From: Acidobacteriota bacterium
GTDB lineage: Bacteria; Acidobacteriota; Terriglobia; Terriglobales; Acidobacteriaceae
Assembly (NCBI GenBank): GCA_021779695.1
Contig: JAJYAE010000103.1
Location: 1 to 12,883, forward strand
Direction: 5' to 3'
DNA: 12,883 nucleotides
Position 1 is the first letter of the stretch. Each line of letters opens with the position of its first letter. The notes under the pieces were generated by a model. It was not told the DNA's origin and searched no databases. It worked only from the letters and a program-made list of their open reading frames with translations. The position numbers and the translations under genes were made by a program. Shown piece after piece: positions 1-6,796 of the stretch.

Positions 1-126
1 CTTCGGATTGTGCTTCGAAAGCACCTTCGTGATCGCCGCCGTCAACGTCGTCTTGCCGTGATCAATGTGCCCGATCGTCCCCACGTTCACGTGCGGCTTC
101 GAACGATCAAATTTTTCCTTCGCCAT
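1..126 (-). CDS. tuf: Elongation factor Tu, N-terminal 42 codons (cut by window start)
   Basis: EF-Tu is the GTPase that delivers aminoacyl-tRNA to the ribosomal A site. The visible N-terminus begins [20 protein letters not shown] and carries the G1 P-loop GHVDHGKT at about residues 19-26, followed by the usual TTLTAAIT segment. This identifies the family without doubt. The ATG at 126-124 is the canonical EF-Tu start. An AAGGG about 12 nt upstream can serve as ribosome binding site. The gene is last of the visible tRNA-tuf transcription unit, downstream of four tRNA genes and a 102-residue ORF. In E. coli the tufB copy follows thrU-tyrU-glyT-thrT, so this copy is tufB-like by context. The remaining ~350 codons lie outside the window. 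Whether a second tuf exists elsewhere cannot be told from here. Confidence 0.97.
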
Positions 127-210
127 GAAACTTCAATCCCTTTCGCTGGACTTGACTCATTGGAGCTTCAGGGTTGCCCCGAAAGCCTTTCAACCAAAAA
201 CTGCCGGGCC

Positions 211-519
211 TCAATAGTACGCGTAGGCCTTGAAATACCGCTGCCGCAACTCCGCGGGCACTGCTTCGACCAGGCGCAGATACCGCTCGCGCGTCAGGGC
301 CTGATCGGAGACAGGAAGAGCCTTGTAGAGCGCGGCTGCATCCTTGCCGAGAAAGCTGCGACCAAGGATCGTCTCAAAATTCCGAATGCTGAGGCCAGAG
401 CGGACCACGCGACTCAGGAAAACCTCAACCCGGCCCAGGTCAAAGGCTGCATCCAGCAGGGCGTGGAAGCTCCTGTAGCCCTGTTCATCCTGAACGGCGA
501 TGGCTGCCTGCTCAAACAT
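211..519 (-). CDS. Conserved-looking 102-residue protein of unknown function, between tRNA-Gly and tuf
   Basis: I do not recognise a named family. The product is a small, soluble, largely helical protein with charged and aromatic residues spread evenly. It has no signal peptide or membrane segment and ends in an aromatic tail (ELRQRYFKAYAYY). The ATG at 519-517 is preceded by AAAGGTGAG, about 9 nt away, which is a good ribosome binding site and supports real translation. It sits between tRNA-Gly, whose 3' end is at 571, and tuf, whose start is at 126, all on one strand, so it is probably co-transcribed with tuf. An 84-nt gap separates its stop from the tuf start. The position suggests a link to translation or growth control, but nothing in the sequence gives a biochemical role. 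Similar short ORFs near tuf in acidobacteria would be the test. Confidence 0.72.
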   Translation of the reverse strand: MFEQAAIAVQDEQGYRSFHALLDAAFDLGRVEVFLSRVVRSGLSIRNFETILGRSFLGKDAAALYKALPVSDQALTRERYLRLVEAVPAELRQRYFKAYAYY

Positions 520-570
520 GCTTCTTCTCTCACCTTTCCCTCAGGCCTTACCGGACCTGCTGCCAAACTC

Positions 571-645
571 TGGAGCGGGAGACGGGGATCGAACCCGCGA
601 CCAACAGCTTGGAAGGCTGTGACTCTACCACTGAGTTACTCCCGC
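571..645 (-). tRNA. tRNA-Gly(TCC)
   Basis: The reverse complement folds as a complete cloverleaf. The acceptor GCGGGAG pairs with CTCCCGC, the anticodon stem ACAGC/GCTGT flanks the loop CTTCCAA with anticodon TCC, and the T-arm is GCGGG-TTCGATC-CCCGT. The discriminator T and the CCA end are encoded in the DNA. This is the glyT equivalent of the E. coli tRNA-tufB operon. Confidence 0.97.
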
Positions 646-662
646 CCGAAAAAACAGCCTCT

Positions 663-765
663 AGCTATCAGCCGTCAGCTTTCAGCTTCATCCTGCTCGC
701 GCCAGCCACATCGGCTCAGACTTCCAATGCACGAGCTAAGAGCTAGAAGCTGATGGCTAATAGCT
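663..765. repeat. Imperfect long inverted repeat of AGCTATCAGCC type in the tRNA-Gly/tRNA-Thr spacer
   Basis: The left arm (663-690) starts agctatcagccgtcagcttt. The reverse complement of the right arm (738-765) starts AGCTATTAGCCATCAGCTTC. The arms agree at most positions over about 26 nt and flank a ~47-nt centre. The unit is itself built from repeated CAGCT/AGCTAT words. This looks like a dispersed intergenic repeat (MITE- or REP-like) rather than part of either tRNA. It fills nearly the whole 127-nt spacer. On the transcript it would fold into a long stem between two tRNAs and could influence processing. Confidence 0.65.
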
Positions 766-772
766 GTATTTC

Positions 773-843
<71 letters not shown>

Positions 844-848
<5 letters not shown>

Positions 849-1119
849 CCTTCTCAAACTCTTCGGGCGCCGCATTGCCGCCCGCCAACCCACCGCTGCG
901 GATGCGATCCGCCTGCATGGCCACCACTGTCCGGAGTGCGAAGCCACCCAGGATGATCAATGGCACCAGCCTCAACTCAACCGGCCTGCCCATGACGAGG
1001 ACCTTGCCCGCATCCATGGTGAACCAGACCAGCAATCCTAACGCACCGTACAACGCCAGAGCCCACGGGTACCGCTTTGCCAGGTCAGAGCCGGAGCGCT
1101 TTGCTGCTTCGCGATCCAC
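844..1119 (-). CDS. Small two-helix membrane protein of unknown function inside the tRNA cluster
   Basis: The ORF encodes about 91 residues with two hydrophobic segments, roughly residues 17-36 (YPWALALYGALGLLVWF) and 49-68 (LRLVPLIILGGFALRTVVAM). Basic residues precede the first segment and a charged tail follows the second. This reads like a genuine inner-membrane protein rather than a chance ORF. No family is recognised. The start is uncertain: a GTG at 1119-1117 gives the stated product, with GAGGATGAG 5-14 nt upstream as a possible ribosome binding site, and no in-frame ATG is nearby. The stop TGA (846-844) lies within the 5' acceptor strand of tRNA-Thr(GGT), so mRNA and tRNA share 5 nt. 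It lies between tRNA-Tyr and tRNA-Thr on the same strand and is presumably released when the tRNAs are cut out. A chance ORF remains possible because intergenic GC-rich DNA yields such frames. Confidence 0.6.
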
Positions 1120-1169
1120 GCTGATCTCATCCTCACCCGCGGTGCTCCGCGCCTTCCAGCCCTAAACCA

Positions 1170-1258
1170 TGGTGCACAGGGGAGGATTCGAACCTCCGTA
1201 GCTCGCAAGGAGCGGCAGATTTACAGTCTGCTGCCATTAACCGCTCGGCCACCTGTGC
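1170..1258 (-). tRNA. tRNA-Tyr(GTA)
   Basis: This is a class II tRNA of 89 nt with a long variable arm. The acceptor GCACAGG pairs with CCTGTGC. The anticodon stem GCAGA/TCTGC surrounds CTGTAAA (anticodon GTA), and a variable arm of the CCGCTCC..GAGC type follows. The T-arm is GGAGG-TTCGAAT-CCTCC and the ACCA end is encoded. It is equivalent to tyrU of the E. coli operon. Confidence 0.97.
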
Positions 1259-1471
1259 CCAACCATCCGGAGGCCACCATCAGCCACCGGAATTCAACCC
1301 TTTTGCCTGCGCCTGAGTGCTCCTGTCAGCGCATCAGACCCCGCCCGGAGAACCTCCGGCTGTTCGGAGCATCTGCACCTCAGTGGATTCACCGCAGAGG
1401 ACAGGCCCGGCGAACAAACACTTTCACCGGTCCAAACTTCCTGCCGCTTCCGACCCCCGAACCCCGAAGAG

Positions 1472-1547
1472 TGGAGCTGGCGAAGGGATTTGAACCCCCG
1501 ACCCTCTGATTACAAATCAGATGCTCTACCAGCTGAGCTACGCCAGC
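1472..1547 (-). tRNA. tRNA-Thr(TGT)
   Basis: The reverse complement starts GCTGGCGTAGCTCAGCTGG. The acceptor GCTGGCG pairs with CGCCAGC, the anticodon stem TCTGA/TCAGA holds the loop TTTGTAA (anticodon TGT), the T-arm is GGGGG-TTCAAAT-CCCTT with one non-Watson-Crick pair, and CCA is encoded. It is the first gene of the cluster and corresponds to thrU. The 213-nt spacer to tRNA-Tyr (1259-1471) holds no gene I can support. Confidence 0.97.
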
Positions 1548-1637
1548 CCATACCACCGCGGAAACGGGCTCCGGAGTTCCGAAGAAGACGCGGACACACG
1601 AGTGCTCCGCGCAGACTGCGGCACAGAATCCAAGGTT

Positions 1638-1666
1638 AGCATACCGGGGGCGGTGGAGCAAACCTC
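1638..1666 (-). promoter_or_regulatory. Candidate sigma-70 promoter of the tRNA-tuf operon
   Basis: On the minus strand a GAGGTT (1666-1661) and a TATGCT (1643-1638) are separated by 17 nt. They lie about 90 nt upstream of tRNA-Thr(TGT) and downstream of the preceding gene's stop. The -10 is a fair match and the -35 is poor. An alternative pairing of TTGCTC with TAACCT, also 17 nt apart, overlaps it. A promoter in this gap is required by the gene order, but the exact boxes are a guess. Confidence 0.35.
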
Positions 1667-1720
1667 TGCGGGATGGGTGCGCGGCGGGCGCTGAAACGCG
1701 CGCCAGCCGCCACCAAAACA

Positions 1721-2350
1721 CTAACCCAGCGGAGGCAGGTTGATGTCATCGTTGACATAAACCTTCAGCGGCGTGCCCTTCTTAATGTCGATATTTTTGC
1801 CGTGCTTGATGAGACCGATGGGACCAAAGAGCACGGTCAGGGCTACGGCTGCGCCGGTGCCACTCGCGCCCTCCTTGCCTTTGCTGCCGCGCAGGTGGAT
1901 CTTGTGGTCTCCCGCCTTCAAATAATCGACGCGGATGTTGAGTTCTCCGGCTTTTCCCATCATGCCAGCCTTCTTTGCATTCGTGACCTCGCCGACAGCC
2001 TTGGAACCTGCCTTGGCGACCACCACATTGCCAACCTTGAGATCTTCCGCAAGAACAAACTCAACCGGGTCTCCGTCATTCGCAGTCTTGGAACTTATAT
2101 CTTGATCGAAGGTCAACGGCACATCTGTTCCTTCAGAGAGCGTCACATTCCCGGTTGCCGGTGTCCCTGCACTTGCAGGAGCGGGTGTCGCGGCGGGGGC
2201 GGGCGCTGTCATGTGCTCGGCCGGAGGAGCAGACGGTGCTGCCCCCGCAGCGGGTTTGGGAGCGGGCTGCTGCGCGTACGTGACCGGCAATCCCTGCGGG
2301 GCAAGCAACGCACAAAGAACTAAGGCAAAGGCCCTTGGCAAGTCCTTCAT
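1721..2350 (-). CDS. Secreted protein of unknown function with Ala/Pro-rich linker and C-terminal conserved domain
   Basis: The product is 209 residues. A signal peptide covers about residues 1-26 (MKDLPRAFALVLCALL..., cleavage near VTYAQ|Q), followed by an Ala/Pro-rich linker to about residue 65. A compact domain begins at LSEGTDVPLTFDQDISS. Within it a short hydrophobic, glycine-rich stretch (GTGAAVALTVLFGPIGLI) precedes KHGKNIDIKKGTPLKVYV. This fits an exported, possibly periplasmic beta-rich domain of a kind I associate with acidobacterial hypothetical proteins. No enzymatic motif is visible. The ATG at 2350-2348 is chosen because AGGAG lies 8 nt upstream; a TTG 18 nt further upstream would place that ribosome binding site inside the gene. 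It is a single gene, divergent from the membrane-anchored protein at 2660 and upstream of the tRNA operon. Confidence 0.88.
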   Translation of the reverse strand: MKDLPRAFALVLCALLAPQGLPVTYAQQPAPKPAAGAAPSAPPAEHMTAPAPAATPAPASAGTPATGNVTLSEGTDVPLTFDQDISSKTANDGDPVEFVLAEDLKVGNVVVAKAGSKAVGEVTNAKKAGMMGKAGELNIRVDYLKAGDHKIHLRGSKGKEGASGTGAAVALTVLFGPIGLIKHGKNIDIKKGTPLKVYVNDDINLPPLG

Positions 2351-2389
2351 AAGAATCTCTCCTGTCAATTGCTTCGAACTTCATCGAAC

Positions 2390-2417
2390 ACAATACACCC
2401 GTTGGGAGTGAATGGAA
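2390..2417 (-). promoter_or_regulatory. Weak candidate promoter for the secreted-protein gene
   Basis: On the minus strand TTCCAT (2417-2412) and TATTGT (2395-2390) are spaced 16 nt apart, about 40 nt upstream of the ATG at 2350. The -10 box is preceded by TG, as in some extended -10 promoters. The rest of the 309-nt gap between the two divergent genes (2351-2659) shows no further gene or repeat that I can support. Confidence 0.3.
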
Positions 2418-2659
2418 CGTGACAGATAAGTTTGGGCGTAGTGGCAAGCTGTACTCGGCAAGCATCATCGAATAGCCGGGAGATTCTCTCTGGCCTTTGC
2501 GGCAGAGCCCAAGCCACTCATCCCAGAACGGCGCCCGCCGCGTGCACTGCATGGCTGGCGCCGTACATCCACATCGCTCTCCAGCTTCACCCGGAACGCG
2601 TCGAGTCACCCCGGTTCCAAGTGTTAGGGTAAGTGCAGACGGCCGAGTTGGCCGGCTCT

Positions 2660-3679
2660 ATGCACCGACGCACGCGCAGAACATTGATGGTGGTGGCCGC
2701 GATCCTGGTAGTGCTGGGAGTGGCCGTCTTTTTGCGGTCGAAGGCTCCGCCGGAAGTGGCGCGAGTGCTGCCGGAGTCGGACGGAATCATCTACATCAAC
2801 TTCAAGCCGGTGCGCGCCTTTCTGCACAGAGACCTGAGGCCGCCCCAGCGCGTGCCGGACTACCAGCGGTTTGTGGATGCGACTGGGATTGACTGGGAGC
2901 GCGATCTGGATGAGGCTGCGATTGCCCTGCACCGGATGCCAAACCCAGACGGCCCCAACGGTCCGGTTGCGTACTCCATGGTGCTGGAGGGCAAAGTCAA
3001 TGGCGCCCGATTGAAGCAATGGCTCGGGTCCCATGCCACAAACGAAGAGACTTACGCAGGAAGGGTGATCTTCAGCATTCCTTCGGATGGGCGGACAGTG
3101 CGCGTGGCGCAAATCGGCTACGACATGGTGGCAGTGTCGAACACGCCGACGCCGGAGCAGATTCACTCGATTATCGACCGAAGGCACACGGCGGCATTGC
3201 CCTTCGCCGGCTCTACGCTGCTGGCGCGGCACTATCATGATGTGCCGCTTCTGTCGCTGGCCTGGGGCGTGGGCCAGATTGGCTTGCCCTTCTCGGAGAG
3301 CGGGGCGATCCAGATCTTCGGATTTCGGCTGCCGCTGGAAGACGGCACAACCTTGATCGCCAGCATCACCCCAAGGTTGCGGTTAGGCGGCCAGTTGCGG
3401 TTGCGCGTGGAAGAGATTGCTCCGAATGAGCAAACGGCGGCCAGTCAGGCGGCTTCCTTAAGCGTTCTGGCCAACCTTGCGCGCGGCTATACGGCGCCGC
3501 TGGGGCCCAATCCTGCAAATGATGCGCTGAAGCAGTTGCTCGCGACCACGGTGGTGACCCAGAGGCATGATCGCGTGCTGGTGACAGCGCAACTGCACTC
3601 GGCGGAGCTGGCCGAGATTGCAGCCGGAGAAAACAGCCAGGTTGAAGCAACGCCCGATTCGGGGCCCGCATCGAAATAA
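2660..3679 (+). CDS. Membrane-anchored protein of unknown function (339 residues)
   Basis: The N-terminus is basic (MHRRTRRT) and runs into one hydrophobic segment at about residues 9-26 (LMVVAAILVVLGVAVFL). A ~300-residue extracytoplasmic region without an evident catalytic motif follows. Its first part (VLPESDGIIYINFKPVRAFL) resembles the opening of repeat-type lipid- or ligand-binding proteins such as the DUF3352 group, where a substrate-free 'PADT..YV' segment begins the domain. That resemblance is only an impression. Two starts compete: GTG at 2633, with AGGG only 3 nt upstream, and ATG at 2660, with a weak ribosome binding site. I prefer the ATG because it puts the positive charges directly before the membrane segment. 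The gene is alone on its strand and ends at a strong terminator. Confidence 0.85.
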   Translation: MHRRTRRTLMVVAAILVVLGVAVFLRSKAPPEVARVLPESDGIIYINFKPVRAFLHRDLRPPQRVPDYQRFVDATGIDWERDLDEAAIALHRMPNPDGPNGPVAYSMVLEGKVNGARLKQWLGSHATNEETYAGRVIFSIPSDGRTVRVAQIGYDMVAVSNTPTPEQIHSIIDRRHTAALPFAGSTLLARHYHDVPLLSLAWGVGQIGLPFSESGAIQIFGFRLPLEDGTTLIASITPRLRLGGQLRLRVEEIAPNEQTAASQAASLSVLANLARGYTAPLGPNPANDALKQLLATTVVTQRHDRVLVTAQLHSAELAEIAAGENSQVEATPDSGPASK

Positions 3680-3721
3680 GTTAACGCGCTTCCCGATTTT
3701 AGTGTCACTGCTGCAGAAAGA

Positions 3722-3745
3722 AACGGCTCCCATCGGGGAGCCGTT
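3722..3745. terminator. Bidirectional intrinsic terminator
   Basis: A perfect 10-bp stem, aacggctccc / gggagccgtt, closes a 4-nt loop (atcg). On the plus strand it is followed by ccgcttttg. On the minus strand it is followed by TCTTTCTG after the terminal Ts. It lies between the stop of the plus-strand gene ending at 3679 and the stop of the minus-strand peptidase at 3774, so it can serve both convergent genes. Confidence 0.9.
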
Positions 3746-3773
3746 CCGCTTTTGTCACAACCTGAGCGCTGTG

Positions 3774-4751
3774 CTATCTGCTCGCGACTGACGTGGAAGG
3801 CGTAGTTCCGCTCTCCAACTCAGCCTGCTCGTAGGTCAAACGCAGATACTTGTGGGGATTTACCGGGACATTGTGGACGCGGACTTCGTAATGGAGGTGG
3901 GGTCCAGTGGAGCGGCCGGTTTGGCCAACATAGCCGATCACCTGGCCGCGCGTCACGTGCTGACCGGGCAGCACTGCGACCGACGACATGTGGGCATAGA
4001 CCGTGACCAGATCGTGGCTGTGATTCAGGACCACTTGGCGACCATAGCCCGAGCCCATGGACTGTCCGGTGACCACGCCATCAGCGGCGGCACGTACGGG
4101 CGTGCCCCAGGGCGCTGAGATATCGATTCCGGGGTGGAAGGCACCTTCGCCATTCAGCGGGTCTTCGCGCTCTCCGAAGCTTGAAGTAACACGTCCCTCA
4201 ATCGGCCAGAGGGTGGGCGCATCAGCAAGTTGGGTCCAGTCGCCCGTAAAGTTGGAGGACAGACCCCCCTCAAGAGCACGCGTCACGCGGCCCGACATGG
4301 CTTGCGCCCGGAGCGCGTAGAACTGGTCGAGGGTCAACGTAACGTCCTGCTGGTTCAGATCGTCTTTGGCGGAAAGACTGGCCGGAGTCGGTGCCGAGGC
4401 TGCACGTTGCTTGCTGCCGACGAGCAGCTTGTTCTGGCGCAGACCGTAGAGAGTCGTCACTTCATTGGCAAGGGCGCCCAGCGAGGCAACCTGCACGTCG
4501 CGGTCATGCGCAATCTGCGCCATCTGCTGGTAGCTTTTCCGCAGCGTCTCGCGGTCCTGGCGCACCTGATTGAAACTCTCTGTCTTGAGCAGCATCCGGG
4601 TATAAGAGCCGGCCAGGCCCACGATTGTGAAAGTGCCGATGACGGCAGCGCAGACGAAGCCATAGACGTAGTGCAGAGGGAGGGGAATCTTACGCACACG
4701 CCCGTCTTCATCTCTGGCGACAAAGAGAATGTAATAGCGTTTCCGCAGCAT
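3774..4751 (-). CDS. M23-family zinc metallopeptidase, membrane anchored (peptidoglycan endopeptidase or its regulator)
   Basis: The family cleaves peptide cross-links in peptidoglycan, or activates amidases when degenerate. The N-terminus (MLRKRYYILFVARDEDGR) is followed by one membrane segment at about residues 28-48, then a likely coiled-coil region (about 60-110), then a C-terminal LytM domain from about residue 183. The zinc and catalytic residues appear complete: HPGID (H206, D210), H254 in VYAHMS, and the HLH pair of GPHLHYEV (H285, H287). This suggests an active enzyme rather than an EnvC-like activator. The domain faces the periplasm. Start choice: the ATG at 4751 has GGATGG 9 nt upstream. 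An ATG at 4760 and a GTG at 4802 are also in frame, and would add 3 and 17 residues. The gene stands alone and is divergent from thiL. Confidence 0.93.
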   Translation of the reverse strand: MLRKRYYILFVARDEDGRVRKIPLPLHYVYGFVCAAVIGTFTIVGLAGSYTRMLLKTESFNQVRQDRETLRKSYQQMAQIAHDRDVQVASLGALANEVTTLYGLRQNKLLVGSKQRAASAPTPASLSAKDDLNQQDVTLTLDQFYALRAQAMSGRVTRALEGGLSSNFTGDWTQLADAPTLWPIEGRVTSSFGEREDPLNGEGAFHPGIDISAPWGTPVRAAADGVVTGQSMGSGYGRQVVLNHSHDLVTVYAHMSSVAVLPGQHVTRGQVIGYVGQTGRSTGPHLHYEVRVHNVPVNPHKYLRLTYEQAELESGTTPSTSVASR

Positions 4752-4823
4752 GAACCTCATCCATCCCAGCAACCGCAACCGGGGAAGGCTGCAACTCGCC
4801 ACAACGTTCGATTGAAATCAGTA

Positions 4824-4846
4824 CAGGGGCTCCCTGATGAGCCCTG
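4824..4846. repeat. Small hairpin in the peptidase 5' leader
   Basis: Arms caggggctc and gagccctg pair over 8 bp with one bulged G and enclose a 6-nt loop. It lies about 75 nt upstream of the peptidase start, inside its predicted leader. No T-run follows on either strand, so it is not a normal terminator. A role in leader stability or regulation is only a possibility. Confidence 0.4.
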
Positions 4847-4895
4847 AAACCATCGCAGGGCCTCTGCCAGGCACCCTTCATAGAGCGTTCCAAGT

Positions 4896-4924
4896 AGGCT
4901 AACAAAGGGTACCTTTGAGGTCAA
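4896..4924 (-). promoter_or_regulatory. Candidate sigma-70 promoter for the M23 peptidase gene
   Basis: On the minus strand TTGACC (4924-4919) is separated by 17 nt from TAGCCT (4901-4896). The -35 box is nearly consensus and the -10 is moderate. The spacer contains the near-palindrome AAAGGTACCCTTT, a possible operator. Transcription from here would leave a leader of about 135 nt. Confidence 0.5.
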
Positions 4925-5004
4925 CATCGCTTTTGTCGAAAAAAGGGCTCGATTAGCGGCGCTTCCCGAATTGGGATTGGCCCATCAGCTGAATTTTCTT
5001 CTAC

Positions 5005-5034
5005 TTACACGATTACCCTGCAACTTGTTTTAAT
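5005..5034 (+). promoter_or_regulatory. Candidate thiL promoter, very close to the start codon
   Basis: TTACAC (5005-5010) and TTTAAT (5029-5034) are 18 nt apart. Transcription would begin around 5041, only a few bases before the thiL ATG at 5044. No purine-rich ribosome binding site is visible in the preceding 15 nt (ttttaatctctatcag). Together these suggest a leaderless or nearly leaderless mRNA. Confidence 0.4.
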
Positions 5035-5043
5035 CTCTATCAG

Positions 5044-6081
5044 ATGCGAAAGATCCGAAGCACGAGATCCGGGAAGACCGGGCCGGGCGAGCGAGCGCTG
5101 GTGGAGCGGATACGCGCGCGGGCATCCGGCATGAGTCGCCGCGGGCTGTGGCTTGGCATTGGCGATGACTGCGCGCTGCTGCGCGTCAACCCGGATGAGG
5201 AACTGTGCGTCACGACGGACCTTTCGCTCACCGGGCGGCACTTCCGCATGGAGTGGCATCCGGCGGAGGCAATTGGCCACCGCGTGCTGGCGCGGGGGCT
5301 GAGCGACGTGGCTGCAATGGGTGGACGGCCGGTGGCGGCGTTCCTGTCGCTGGGATTGCCGGCGGAACTGACGATTGCGAAGGGCCGGCAGAAGGCGTGG
5401 GCAGATCGCTTCTTTGATGGCCTGCTGGCGCTGGCACATCTTCACCAGACGCCGCTGGCTGGCGGAGATCTGGCCGAGTCGCCCGTGGCTTTGGCAGATA
5501 TTGTTCTTGTGGGAGCGGTTCCGCGCGGCAAGGCGCTGCTGCGAAGTGGCGCGCAGGCCGGCGACTTGCTCTACGTGACCGGCAAGCTGGGCGGGGCTGC
5601 AGCGGGGCTGGAACTGCTTGGGAGGCAACCAGAGAGCAGGCACAAGACGATTGCGGCTGGCAAGATTCCTGCGAGACTGCGCACGGTCTTGCAGCCACAT
5701 CTCTTTCCGCAACCCCGCCTTGCGCAAGGGCAGTGGCTCCTGCGGCGCAGGGCGGCCACAGCAGCCATTGATTTGAGTGACGGGCTTTCGACGGACCTGA
5801 CCCACCTGTGCGAAGAGTCGCGACTGGCGGCAGAGGTCGATGCGGAAGCACTGCCGGTCCATGATGGAGCGACGCTGGCCCAGGCCCTGGATGGCGGTGA
5901 GGATTACGAGTTGCTGTTTACGGCTTCGCCGGGCGTTCGGGTTCCGGCAGCGATTGCTGGAGTTCCTGTGACGCGGATCGGGCGGATGATGGCGGCGCGG
6001 CGCGGGGAGGCACAGGTTTCGCTACGAACCGGCGCGTGCTCCCAGCCTTTGAAGCCACATGGCTGGGAGCACTTCCGATAG
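5044..6081 (+). CDS. thiL: Thiamine-monophosphate kinase
   Basis: ThiL phosphorylates thiamine monophosphate to thiamine diphosphate with ATP, the last step of cofactor synthesis, in the cytoplasm. The 345-residue product has the usual family length and its motifs in order. These are GERALVERIR near the N-terminus, GIGDDCALL (about 38-46), TTDLSLTGRHF, SDVAAMGGRPVAAFLSLGLP, and the metal/nucleotide segment AGGDLAESP. After those come GDLLYVTGKLGGAAAGLELL, AIDLSDGLSTDL, GGEDYELLFT and the C-terminal GWEHF. Conserved acidic residues (DD, GGD, DLSDG, GED) are all present. The ATG at 5044 is the only start that keeps the full N-terminal helix, although it lacks a ribosome binding site. The gene converges on the oxidoreductase at 6103 with a 21-nt gap. 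A perfect 12-bp inverted repeat lies within its last codons. Confidence 0.95.
   Translation: MRKIRSTRSGKTGPGERALVERIRARASGMSRRGLWLGIGDDCALLRVNPDEELCVTTDLSLTGRHFRMEWHPAEAIGHRVLARGLSDVAAMGGRPVAAFLSLGLPAELTIAKGRQKAWADRFFDGLLALAHLHQTPLAGGDLAESPVALADIVLVGAVPRGKALLRSGAQAGDLLYVTGKLGGAAAGLELLGRQPESRHKTIAAGKIPARLRTVLQPHLFPQPRLAQGQWLLRRRAATAAIDLSDGLSTDLTHLCEESRLAAEVDAEALPVHDGATLAQALDGGEDYELLFTASPGVRVPAAIAGVPVTRIGRMMAARRGEAQVSLRTGACSQPLKPHGWEHFR
6036..6072. terminator. Perfect 12-bp inverted repeat in the thiL 3' end, terminator-like
   Basis: The arms gtgctcccagcc (6036-6047) and ggctgggagcac (6061-6072) pair perfectly around a 13-nt loop. They end 9 nt before the end of thiL and 30 nt before the stop of the convergent gene. 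No T-tract follows on either strand, so it may act as a Rho-assisted pause, an mRNA 3'-end stabiliser, or a weak bidirectional terminator. It is unusual because it lies in coding sequence for the conserved C-terminus. Confidence 0.5.
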
Positions 6082-6102
6082 CCGGCGAGACCCGTGTGAA
6101 GG

Positions 6103-6729
6103 TCAGTAGGCCGCGGTGAATTGCTGGCGCAGATGCCGAGGGTGCTCCAGTTCATCCACCATGGCGACGGCAAAGTCTTCCGCAGAGATACGGCTTTCCC
6201 CCTTTGCGTCCGCGATGAGTTGCCTGGCACCAAGACGGAAGCTGCCAGTGCGCTCGCCGGGCTGGATGAAGGCAGCGGGGCTCTGGTAGGTCCAGTCAAG
6301 CGAGGAAGCCTGCAGAACGGGCAATACATCTCGATGGGCAAGGGCGATCGGCTTCCATGCCTCTGGGAAATTGGGCGCATCGACAAGTTGAAGTCCGGGA
6401 GCGACCTCCAGGCTGCCTGCCCCGCCGACAATGAGCAACCGCTTCACTCCTGCCTGCTCGAGGCCGGCAAGCAGGGCGCGTGTCGCATCGAGCACCAACG
6501 CCGGCTGGGATGAAGGTGGGGCGTAGGCGCTGATGGCGGCGTCATGGCCCTGTGCTGTTGCGGCGACGCTGGCCGCGTCGGTGACGTCCCCCTTGAGGAC
6601 GGTGGCGCCGGATGCTTGTATCTTGTCCGGGTTGCGGGCCACGGCGGTGACATGGTGACCGCGAGTCATTAGTTCGTTGAGAATGCGGCTGCCGATCATC
6701 CCGGATGCACCGTAGAGCACGACCTTCAT
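6103..6729 (-). CDS. NmrA-like / atypical SDR NAD(P)-binding oxidoreductase
   Basis: The product is 208 residues with an N-terminal Rossmann nucleotide-binding site: MKVVLYGASGMIGSRIL, with GxxGxxG at residues 7-13. VTAVARNPDKI closes the second strand, and the basic residue there suggests NADP(H). Later segments, VLKGDVTDAASV and KRLLIVGGAGSLEV, match the YwnB/NmrA-like group of atypical short-chain dehydrogenases. The classical YxxxK catalytic pair is not evident. Such proteins act as NAD(P)H-dependent reductases or redox sensors, and the substrate is unknown. The ATG at 6729 is chosen over an in-frame start 72 nt upstream because GGGAG sits 7 nt before it and the Rossmann strand starts at once. 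It is divergent from an HxlR regulator, the usual partner of this enzyme class, which suggests it is the target gene. Confidence 0.92.
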   Translation of the reverse strand: MKVVLYGASGMIGSRILNELMTRGHHVTAVARNPDKIQASGATVLKGDVTDAASVAATAQGHDAAISAYAPPSSQPALVLDATRALLAGLEQAGVKRLLIVGGAGSLEVAPGLQLVDAPNFPEAWKPIALAHRDVLPVLQASSLDWTYQSPAAFIQPGERTGSFRLGARQLIADAKGESRISAEDFAVAMVDELEHPRHLRQQFTAAY

Positions 6730-6796
6730 TTTGAATCTCCCTTGAGTCAGCTTAAATTTCCGGATGCCTGCAGTGGAGAATCTTGCGGCCGCTGCC

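Noticed and set aside
1255..1509. 84-codon plus-strand frame covering the tRNA-Tyr/tRNA-Thr spacer
   Set aside because: It ends within the tRNA-Thr gene in antisense, has no ribosome binding site and no coding character.
2497..2892. 131-codon frame spanning the gap before the gene at 2660
   Set aside because: It is out of frame with that gene, overlaps its conserved N-terminus, and has a Gly/Ala/Arg composition typical of spurious frames.
4830..4850. CTGATGA...GAAAC on the plus strand, resembling a hammerhead ribozyme core
   Set aside because: The stretch between the two core boxes is only five bases and cannot form stem II. No flanking sequences pair as stems I and III.
4900..5043. Possible TPP riboswitch before thiL
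   Set aside because: I found no recognisable CTGAGA / ACCTGA-type thi-box pair, and the predicted transcription start leaves no room for one.
5005..5862. 285-codon minus-strand frame antisense to thiL
   Set aside because: It is an Arg/Gln/Pro-rich shadow of thiL, whose motifs are complete on the plus strand.
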